Of a DNA stretch of 9,897 nucleotides, positions 5,650 through 9,897 are shown piece by piece. The position numbers and the translations under genes are program-made. The DNA lies in the NCBI GenBank assembly GCA_900772565.1, contig CAAHET010000175.1, forward strand, positions 1 to 9,897, given 5' to 3'. Numbering within the stretch: position 1 is the first letter of the stretch; every line of letters starts with the position of its first letter. Source of the stretch: an uncultured Faecalibacterium sp. (lineage in GTDB: Bacteria; Bacillota; Clostridia; Oscillospirales; Ruminococcaceae). The notes below the pieces were generated by a model. It was not told the origin of the DNA. It worked only from the letters and a program-made list of their open reading frames with translations, and ran no database searches.

Positions 5650-6486
5650 ATGAAAACAATTGTTTTTGTGGATGAATTGCTGCTGGTAAATTTTGCTGCG
5701 GCCGCTGCGCTGCTGCTCAGCACAGGGCTTTTGTGCGGGCACAGCTGCACTGGATTGCGTCTGTGCGCTGGCAGTGCAGCCGCTGCTGCAAGCACCCTTG
5801 CCCTGCTGGCTCCACCGTGGCCTACTCCACTGGCAGCACTGTATAAAATAGCCAGCTGTTGCGGAGTGGTGGCACTGTGCTACGGCGTGCCCGGGGCACG
5901 CAGCTTTGCCCGACTGTGCGGGTGGTATGTAATACTGAATGGCCTGCTGTGTGGCGCAGTGGTGCTGCCCGGAGTGCAGGCCAACAATCTGAGTGTACTT
6001 TTGCCGGTGCGTCCCGGGCGACTTTTGCTCTGCTGTGCCGGAGTATACGCGCTGCTGCGCGGGCTGCTGGCGGTGTTTGGCCGCCCGCAGCGGGGTTGCT
6101 TTGCCGCCGTGCTGCACTTGGCGGACACAGCCGTACCTGTACAGGCCTACCACGACACCGGCTTTACCCTGCAAGACCCCCTTGCCAGGCGGCGGGTGGT
6201 GCTGGTGCAGTATCCGTTGGTGCGCAGTCAGCTATCCGTACCGCTGCGCACTTACTTAGACAGCTGGTTTGCTGTTAGCGCCGCCCCACCCCCGGAACTA
6301 GGAGTGCAGTTTGTACCCTGTGCCGCTGTTACCGGCCACTGCCTGCTACCCGCTGTGCCCGCGGCGTTGTGCCTTGGACAGCGCCGCGTGTCCGGCTTAC
6401 TGGCAGCTTTTTGCGCCCCGGACACCCCCACCGGCACATGGACACTGTTGCTGGGGGATGACGTTGCGGAGGAGGTGGGGGTGTAG
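5650..6486 (+). CDS. spoIIGA: Sporulation sigma-E processing peptidase SpoIIGA
   Basis: SpoIIGA is a membrane-embedded aspartic protease that cleaves the pro-sequence of sigma-E in the mother cell after a signal from the forespore. The 278-residue protein has about five hydrophobic segments in residues 1-145. A cytoplasmic domain follows, carrying HDTGFTLQDPL (168-178), which corresponds to the family's DTGNxLxDP active site with Asp169 as the catalytic aspartate. The usual Asn after DTG is Phe here. Length is slightly below the roughly 300 residues of Bacillus SpoIIGA, and the membrane part is unusually rich in Ala, Leu and Cys. The ATG at 5650 follows AAGGCGGTG by about eight bases. It is upstream of sigE as in spore formers, but 370 bp of repeat-filled DNA now separates the two. 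Confidence 0.88.
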   Translation: MKTIVFVDELLLVNFAAAAALLLSTGLLCGHSCTGLRLCAGSAAAAASTLALLAPPWPTPLAALYKIASCCGVVALCYGVPGARSFARLCGWYVILNGLLCGAVVLPGVQANNLSVLLPVRPGRLLLCCAGVYALLRGLLAVFGRPQRGCFAAVLHLADTAVPVQAYHDTGFTLQDPLARRRVVLVQYPLVRSQLSVPLRTYLDSWFAVSAAPPPELGVQFVPCAAVTGHCLLPAVPAALCLGQRRVSGLLAAFCAPDTPTGTWTLLLGDDVAEEVGV

Positions 6487-6491
6487 GAGAG

Positions 6492-6632
6492 TACCCCCTC
6501 AGTCAAAGCCTGCGGCTTTGACAGCTCCCCCAAGGGGACGCCTTTTGGCACTGCCGCAAAGTTTACCGCCACCACGAAAAGCCGTCCCCTTGGGGAAGGT
6601 GGCTTGACGCGCAGCGGCAAGACGGAAGGGGT
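6492..6632. repeat. Palindrome-rich interspersed repeat, copy 3 (variant)
   Basis: A 141-bp element with imperfect inverted ends TACCCCCTCAGTC (6492-6504) and GACGGAAGGGGTA (6620-6632). A CAAAGCC-TGCGGCTTTG hairpin is at its left end, with internal CTCCCCCAAGGGGACG and CGTCCCCTTGGGG blocks. Its left end resembles the reverse complement of the right end of the copy at 4675-4830, which ties it to the same family. It begins five bases after the spoIIGA stop codon. Confidence 0.7.
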
Positions 6633-6647
6633 AATTCCCGGAGCGCA

Positions 6648-6800
6648 CCCTCTCAGGCGCTCCCGCGCCAGCTCTCCCAAAGGGAGAGCCAAGCCGTAAA
6701 AGTTCATCACTAAAGTGTCAAGTGTAACGAGAAAGCTTCTACAGTGCTCTTGCCTCTCCCTTTGGGAGAGGTGGCACGGCGTAAGCCGTGACGGAGAGGG
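6648..6800. repeat. Palindrome-rich interspersed repeat, copy 4
   Basis: A 153-bp element starting CCCTCTCAG and ending CGGAGAGGG. It carries the same GGCGC-TCCC-GCGCC hairpin, a CTCTCCC-AAA-GGGAGAG block, CCAAGCCGT, and a right-hand CTCTCCC-TTT-GGGAGAG block as the copy at 365-520. CGCA occurs immediately outside both ends (6644-6647 and 6801-6804), a possible 4-bp target duplication. It ends about 55 bases before the sigE start. Confidence 0.78.
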
Positions 6801-6817
6801 CGCACGCCGTACTCCCC

Positions 6818-6832
6818 TATAATACATATAAT
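6818..6832 (+). promoter_or_regulatory. AT-rich -10-like boxes before sigE
   Basis: TATAAT (6818-6823) and CATATAAT (6825-6832) sit just after repeat copy 4 and about 25 to 40 bases before the sigE start. No acceptable -35 box stands at 16 to 18 bases upstream of either, because that stretch is repeat-derived GC-rich DNA. CATATAAT is close to a sigma-E-type -10 (CATACAAT). A local promoter is possible but not established. Confidence 0.3.
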
Positions 6833-6856
6833 AACTGGTGCACAGGAGGGATATCC

Positions 6857-7561
6857 ATGTTTCAGTTTTTCTGGCAGATATGGCAGCGGCTATGGGTGCG
6901 TTTGCACTACTGCGGTGCGGTGCATTACCTAGCGGGCGGGCCCAGCCTGCCCCCGCCCCTGAGCCCAGAGCAGGAAAAATCTCTGCTTGATCGCATGGCT
7001 GCTGGAGACGCCGCCGCCCGCGAGGCACTGATCACCCACAACCTGCGGCTGGTAGTGTATCTGGCCAAAAAGTACGAGAACAGCGGCGTGCCCGCCGAGG
7101 ACTTGGTAAGCATCGGCACCATTGGACTGATCAAAGCGGTAAACACCTTTACCCCTGCCCGCAGCATCAAGCTTGCCACCTACGCCAGTCGCTGTATCGG
7201 CAACGAGATCTTGATGTACCTGCGCAAAAGCTCCAACCGCCGACAGGAGGCTAGCATTGACGAACCCTTGAACGTGGACGGCGACGGCAACGAGCTGCTT
7301 CTCTCCGACATTCTGGGCTGCGACGCTAACGCGGTAAGCCAGCAGCTGGAGCAGGACGCCGAGCGCGCCGTGCTGCGCCGCGCCGTGGCGGCGCTCTCGG
7401 CACGGGAGCGTCAGATCATGGAGCTGCGCTTCGGCCTTACCGACGGAGTAGAGCGCACCCAGAAGGAAGCCGCCGACGCACTCGGCATCAGCCAGAGCTA
7501 TATCTCCCGGCTGGAAAAGCGTATCATTCACACCCTGAAAACCCGTCTTGAAAGCGAGTAG
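6857..7561 (+). CDS. sigE: Pro-sigma-E, mother-cell RNA polymerase sigma factor
   Basis: Sigma-E directs early mother-cell transcription during sporulation and is made as an inactive precursor. The 234-residue protein matches the family along its length. Residues 1 to about 23 form the pro-sequence. GGPSLPPPLSPEQE (27-40) marks the start of the conserved part. Region 2 includes NLRLVVYLAKKYENSG (62-77) and IKLATYASRCIGNEILMYLR (104-123). Region 4 includes RERQIMELRFGL (183-194) and the helix-turn-helix QKEAADALGISQSYISRLEKR (202-222). The cleavage site by analogy lies near H23/Y24. The start at 6857 is chosen over an in-frame ATG at 6788 because AGGAGGG stands at 6843-6849 and the longer version would begin inside repeat copy 4. 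The pro-sequence is unusually aromatic (F2, F4, F5, W6, W9, W13). Confidence 0.96.
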   Translation: MFQFFWQIWQRLWVRLHYCGAVHYLAGGPSLPPPLSPEQEKSLLDRMAAGDAAAREALITHNLRLVVYLAKKYENSGVPAEDLVSIGTIGLIKAVNTFTPARSIKLATYASRCIGNEILMYLRKSSNRRQEASIDEPLNVDGDGNELLLSDILGCDANAVSQQLEQDAERAVLRRAVAALSARERQIMELRFGLTDGVERTQKEAADALGISQSYISRLEKRIIHTLKTRLESE

Positions 7562-7608
7562 CCCCGTCCACCTATTCTCTTTGCGGAAAGGCGCACAATT
7601 TTTTCCAC

Positions 7609-7637
7609 GCATACCGCACAGCACACAGAGCCATACT
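7609..7637 (+). promoter_or_regulatory. Candidate sigma-F/sigma-G-type promoter of sigG
   Basis: GCATA (7609-7613), a 15-base spacer, then AGCCATACT (7629-7637) match the Bacillus sigma-F pattern (GYATA, about 15 bases, GGNNANANT) with one mismatch. It ends about 32 bases before the sigG start codon. In Bacillus sigG is transcribed by sigma-F and then by sigma-G itself. Confidence 0.5.
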
Positions 7638-7669
7638 TCCGGTAAAGCAAAAAGACCGGGGGCGTTTGG

Positions 7670-8437
7670 ATGTACAACAAGGTGGAGCTATGCGGTGTGA
7701 ACACAGGGCAGCTGCCTGTATTGACTGAAGCGGAAAAGCGGCAACTGCTCACCCTTGCCCACGCCGGGGACAAGGCTGCCCGGGCGCGGATGGTGGAAGG
7801 CAACCTGCGGCTGGTGCTCAGCGTGGTGCAGCGATTTGCCCAGCGGGGCGAAAATCTGGACGATCTGTTTCAGGTGGGGTGCATCGGGCTGATCAAAGCC
7901 ATCGACAACTTCGACCCCGCGCAGCCGGTGCGGTTCTCCACCTACGGCGTACCGATGATTATCGGGGAGATCCGGCGCTTTCTGCGGGACAACAATGCCC
8001 TGCGGGTAAGCCGCACCCTGCGGGACACTGCCTACCGTGCCATGCAGGCGCGGGAAACACTGGAAAAACAACTGGGGCGCGAGCCTACCATGGACGAGAT
8101 CTCTGCCGCAGCGGGGCTTGCCCGGCGTGAGGTGACCGCCGCGCTGGAATCGGTAGTAGAACCGCTCAGCCTTGACGAGCCGGTGTACACCGACGGCGGT
8201 GATGCGATGTATGTCATCGATCAGGTGCGCGACCCGGATAGCGAGGAAAGCTGGATTAGCGGGCTGCAGTTCCGCGATACGGTAGCCGCCCTTACGCCCC
8301 GGGAAAAGCACATCATGGAGCTGCGGTATCTGCGCGGCAAAACCCAGATGGAGGTGGCGCAGGAGATCGGCATCAGTCAGGCGCAGGTAAGCCGGCTGGA
8401 AAAAGGCGCGCTGCAACAGTTCCATACCGGAGGATAA
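7670..8437 (+). CDS. sigG: Forespore sigma factor sigma-G
   Basis: Late forespore-specific sigma factor. The 255-residue protein opens with the characteristic NKVELCGVNTGQLPVL (3-18), close to the N-terminus of Bacillus SigG (NKVEICGVDTSKLPVL). Region 2 includes NLRLVLSVVQRFAQRGENLDDLFQVGCIGLIKAID (45-79) and VRFSTYGVPMIIGEIRRFLRDNN (87-109). Region 3 spans about 110-165. Region 4 includes REKHIMELRYLRGKTQMEVAQEIGISQAQVSRLEK (211-245), with a helix-turn-helix. The spacing to sigE is 108 bp with no clear terminator between them, so read-through from sigE and a separate promoter are both possible. GGGGGCG about six bases upstream serves as the ribosome binding site. Confidence 0.96.
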   Translation: MYNKVELCGVNTGQLPVLTEAEKRQLLTLAHAGDKAARARMVEGNLRLVLSVVQRFAQRGENLDDLFQVGCIGLIKAIDNFDPAQPVRFSTYGVPMIIGEIRRFLRDNNALRVSRTLRDTAYRAMQARETLEKQLGREPTMDEISAAAGLARREVTAALESVVEPLSLDEPVYTDGGDAMYVIDQVRDPDSEESWISGLQFRDTVAALTPREKHIMELRYLRGKTQMEVAQEIGISQAQVSRLEKGALQQFHTGG

Positions 8438-8471
8438 AACAGCCGCTTTTCTCTGCGTCTCCTATGAAAAA

Positions 8472-8507
8472 GTGGTTCAAAAACGCCTGCAGGCGTTTTT
8501 GAACCAC
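8472..8507. terminator. 36-bp perfect palindrome between convergent sigG and spoIIID
   Basis: A flawless 16-bp stem with a TGCA loop starts GTGGTTC (8472) and ends GAACCAC (8507). For leftward transcripts it is followed by TTTTT (AAAAA at 8467-8471 on +), a classical intrinsic terminator for spoIIID. For rightward sigG transcripts the inner ACGCC-TGCA-GGCGT stem followed by TTTT (8495-8500 region) could terminate instead. Confidence 0.75.
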
Positions 8508-8517
8508 AAATAACACT

Positions 8518-8551
8518 AAAGGGGCCGCTGCGCAATGCAGTGGCCTCTTTT
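8518..8551. terminator. Bidirectional intrinsic terminator, sigG / spoIIID
   Basis: A 14-bp stem with two G-U pairs (8518-8531 with 8537-8550) encloses a GCAAT loop. TTTT follows on the + strand (8548-8551), and TTT on the minus strand (8520-8518). It starts right after the palindrome at 8472-8507 and ends five bases before the spoIIID stop codon, so it suits both converging genes. Confidence 0.75.
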
Positions 8552-8555
8552 GGCT

Positions 8556-8804
8556 TTAGCGGCGGCTGTATCTGCGCCGGGTGGCAGCCCCGCCCCGCAG
8601 GTGGCGCTCGGCCTTGTTGCGGGCCAGCACGGCACGCACCTGCCCGTACAGTGCCGGGTTGATGCTGCGCAGCCGCACGGCAACATCCTTGTGCACGGTG
8701 GACTTGCTGCACCCGAACGCAGCCGCAGCCGCCCGCACCGTGGCGTTGTGGGCGGCAATATATTCACCCAGCTGCACGGCGCGCTGTTCCGGATCGGCTT
8801 TCAT
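8556..8804 (-). CDS. spoIIID: Sporulation transcriptional regulator SpoIIID
   Basis: A small DNA-binding protein that activates and represses sigma-E-dependent mother-cell genes. The 82-residue protein aligns with Bacillus SpoIIID through EQRAVQLGEYI (6-16), the helix-turn-helix ATVRAAAAAFGCSKSTVHKD (21-40), RLRSINPALYGQVRAVL (44-60) and the signature RHLRGGAATRRRY (67-79). It ends soon after, as many clostridial forms do. The start at 8804 is chosen because GGGAGG (8816-8811) lies six bases upstream and residue 2 onward aligns with the family. A longer frame opening at 9059 would run through the thiT promoter and riboswitch. Confidence 0.94.
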   Translation of the reverse strand: MKADPEQRAVQLGEYIAAHNATVRAAAAAFGCSKSTVHKDVAVRLRSINPALYGQVRAVLARNKAERHLRGGAATRRRYSRR

Positions 8805-8840
8805 ATCCCGCCTCCCTGCGTTCCAGCTTTGCAATGGTAT

Positions 8841-8868
8841 AACATACGCGCCGCCGGGGCGGAATATG
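8841..8868 (-). promoter_or_regulatory. Candidate sigma-E-type promoter of spoIIID
   Basis: On the minus strand CATATT (8868-8863), a 14-base spacer and CGTATGTT (8848-8841) give the spacing expected of sigma-E promoters (ATATT, 13 to 15 bases, CATACANT). The -10 is only a partial match. spoIIID is a known sigma-E target in Bacillus. The -35 lies ten bases from the -35 of the divergent thiT promoter. Confidence 0.35.
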
Positions 8869-8877
8869 TCTGCGGGC

Positions 8878-8906
8878 TTGACATTTTGTCCCCCGGCGCG
8901 TATACT
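8878..8906 (+). promoter_or_regulatory. SigA promoter of thiT
   Basis: TTGACA (8878-8883), exactly 17 bases, then TATACT (8901-8906): a near-perfect SigA promoter. Transcription should start near 8912, about ten bases before the TPP riboswitch. Confidence 0.92.
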
Positions 8907-8922
8907 GTGGGCGGACATAAAA

Positions 8923-9004
8923 ACAGGGGCGCCGTAAGGCTGAGATCCGCATCGCGCGGAGTACCCTTTACCTGATCCGGGCAATGCCGGCGTAGGGAGT
9001 TTGC
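8923..9004 (+). promoter_or_regulatory. TPP riboswitch aptamer (THI element)
   Basis: The conserved thiamine pyrophosphate aptamer is readable: GGGGCGCC (8926-8933), GGCTGAGA (8938-8945), ACCCTTTACCTGATCC (8963-8978), and GCAATGCCGGCGTAGGGA (8981-8998). The closing P1 helix can be formed by AAAC (8921-8924) with GTTT (8999-9002). It lies between the thiT promoter and an intrinsic terminator. Bound TPP should favour termination and shut off thiamine uptake. Confidence 0.95.
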
Positions 9005-9034
9005 GGAACTGTCCGGCACGTTCAACAAACCTCC

Positions 9035-9069
9035 ATGCGTCTGCTGCCAGCAGGCGCATTTTGTTTTTG
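9035..9069 (+). terminator. Riboswitch-controlled intrinsic terminator of thiT
   Basis: A 10-bp stem (ATGCGTCTGC at 9035-9044 with GCAGGCGCAT at 9050-9059, one U-G pair) encloses TGCCA and is followed by TTTTGTTTTT (9060-9069). Its 5' arm overlaps a segment (9031-9041) that can pair instead with the 3' part of the aptamer (8989-8999), giving the antiterminator. Confidence 0.88.
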
Positions 9070-9100
9070 TGTACTACTATGAGAGAGGAATCTTTCCATC

Positions 9101-9667
9101 ATGTCCAAAACCTATTCCAAGACCCGTATTCTGGTGGAATGCGCCCTGATGATCGCCATTGGCACGGTGCTTTCCAACATCAAATTCTTCACCATGCCCA
9201 ATGGCGGCAGCATCACCCTGCTGAGCATGCTGCCCTTTGTGCTGGTGTCCTTCCGCCACGGCGCAAAGTGGGGCCTGTTCACCGGTTTCGTGAACTCCTG
9301 CCTGCAGATGATCATGGGCTTCTACCCTCCTCCCGCCTCCACCTTCCTCTATTTCCTCGGTGAGGTGCTGCTGGACTATGTGCTGGCCTTTATGGCACTG
9401 GGTCTGGCCGAGCTGTTCGCCCGCCCCTTCAAGAACCGCACCGTGGGCGTGGCTGTGGGCACCTTTGCCGCCGGTTTCCTGCGCTTTATGTGCAGCTTTT
9501 TGTCCGGCGTGCTGGTCTGGGGCAACCTGAGCGATGGTCTGGCTGCATGGACTTACAGCCTAACCTACAACGGCAGTTATATGCTGCCCGAGACCCTGCT
9601 CACCATGGTGGCCGCTGTGCTGCTGTGCCGCGTGGCCCCGCAGATCTTCGACCGTCAGGCACGCTAA
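9101..9667 (+). CDS. thiT: Thiamine ECF transporter substrate-binding subunit ThiT
   Basis: ThiT is the membrane S-component that binds thiamine and docks on a shared ECF energy-coupling module encoded elsewhere. The 188-residue protein has about six hydrophobic helices. Family-typical segments are GGSITLLSMLPFVLVSFRHGAKWG (35-58), LGEVLLDYVLAF (86-97), and a C-terminal stretch with W140 in GVLVWGNLSDG and YNGSYMLPE (157-165). By comparison with known ThiT structures, Glu88, Trp140 and Asn158 are likely thiamine-contacting residues. AGAGAGGA lies about eleven bases before the ATG. The TPP riboswitch upstream strongly supports thiamine as substrate. The gene is monocistronic, with a terminator at 9706-9741. 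Confidence 0.94.
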   Translation: MSKTYSKTRILVECALMIAIGTVLSNIKFFTMPNGGSITLLSMLPFVLVSFRHGAKWGLFTGFVNSCLQMIMGFYPPPASTFLYFLGEVLLDYVLAFMALGLAELFARPFKNRTVGVAVGTFAAGFLRFMCSFLSGVLVWGNLSDGLAAWTYSLTYNGSYMLPETLLTMVAAVLLCRVAPQIFDRQAR

Positions 9668-9705
9668 GGTGTAGTTTTTCTAAAAAGAGCTCTCCCTCGC
9701 TTCCT

Positions 9706-9741
9706 GATCTCCGCCGGGCACACGCCCTGCGGGGATCTTTT
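9706..9741 (+). terminator. Intrinsic terminator of thiT
   Basis: An outer 9-bp stem (GATCTCCGC at 9706-9714 with GCGGGGATC at 9729-9737, one U-G pair), a C/T mismatch and an inner GGGC-ACAC-GCCC stem are followed by TTTT (9738-9741). It separates thiT from the tRNA promoter. Confidence 0.8.
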
Positions 9742-9766
9742 GCTGCAAAATTTTTTCAAAAAACTG

Positions 9767-9795
9767 TTGACAAGCGCCCCTCCTGCTGGTATAAT
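9767..9795 (+). promoter_or_regulatory. Perfect-consensus SigA promoter of the tRNA gene
   Basis: TTGACA (9767-9772), 17 bases, TATAAT (9790-9795): both hexamers are perfect. An A/T-rich run (9747-9763) lies just upstream, as in strong stable-RNA promoters. The tRNA begins 33 bases after the -10 box. Confidence 0.95.
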
Positions 9796-9828
9796 TACAC
9801 ACGTCGTCAGGCACGAGGATAAACATCT

Positions 9829-9897
<69 letters not shown>

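Noticed and set aside
5599..6174. 191-residue open frame opposite spoIIGA
   Set aside because: Gln/Ser-rich antisense translation with no family signature; the + strand encodes SpoIIGA with its DTG motif.
365..6800. Repeats considered as a CRISPR array
   Set aside because: Copies are about 150 bp, internally palindromic and separated by genes, with no short regular repeat-spacer pattern or cas genes.
6788..6856. Upstream in-frame start for sigE adding 23 residues
   Set aside because: It lies in repeat copy 4 and lacks a ribosome binding site. The ATG at 6857 has AGGAGGG upstream and matches the family's pro-sequence length.
8805..9059. N-terminal extension of spoIIID to 167 residues
   Set aside because: It would translate the reverse strand of the thiT promoter and TPP riboswitch. 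The 82-residue form has a strong ribosome binding site and matches the family.

Overview
This window looks like a chromosomal segment of a GC-rich, low-spore-type Clostridium-class Firmicute, most likely Faecalibacterium or a very close relative. Three things point there. The sporulation regulators are of the Bacillota type (SpoIIGA, SigE, SigG, SpoIIID). Short palindrome-rich interspersed repeats begin with CCCTCTCAG. A small secreted protein has a double-glycine leader and closely resembles, from memory, the MAM (microbial anti-inflammatory molecule) of Faecalibacterium prausnitzii. The genus call is inference; no search was run.

Layout. Positions 1-295 hold the 3' part of a bacterial type A RNase P RNA, followed by an intrinsic terminator. 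A repeat element (365-520) follows. A leftward operon then runs from about 4640 to 550: glutamine-dependent NAD+ synthetase, a small membrane-anchored NusG-domain-II protein, and a LytR-CpsA-Psr (LCP) cell-wall ligase with a Pro/Glu/Thr-rich tail. It has a candidate SigA promoter at its head and an intrinsic terminator at its end. A second repeat (4675-4830) separates it from the leftward mam-like gene (4952-5392), which has its own strong promoter (TTGAAC-17-TATATT) and terminator.

Divergent from mam is the rightward sporulation block: spoIIGA, two repeat elements packed into the 370-bp gap, sigE (pro-sigma-E with its pro-sequence), and sigG preceded by a sigma-F/G-like promoter. A 36-bp perfect palindrome and a second bidirectional terminator separate sigG from the convergent spoIIID. 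In spore formers SpoIIGA processes pro-SigE in the mother cell, SigE drives spoIIID, and SigG acts in the forespore. Here all four are clustered, although Faecalibacterium is described as non-spore-forming.

Back-to-back with spoIIID is the thiamine-uptake gene thiT. It is controlled by a consensus SigA promoter, a TPP riboswitch and an intrinsic terminator. An antiterminator pairing can be traced base by base. The window ends in a tRNA-Ala(GGC), truncated a few bases before its 3' end, behind a perfect-consensus SigA promoter.

The most interesting items are the divergent MAM-family protein and its dedicated high-expression signals, the repeat family that splits spoIIGA from sigE, and retained stage-specific sporulation promoters in a lineage thought not to sporulate.
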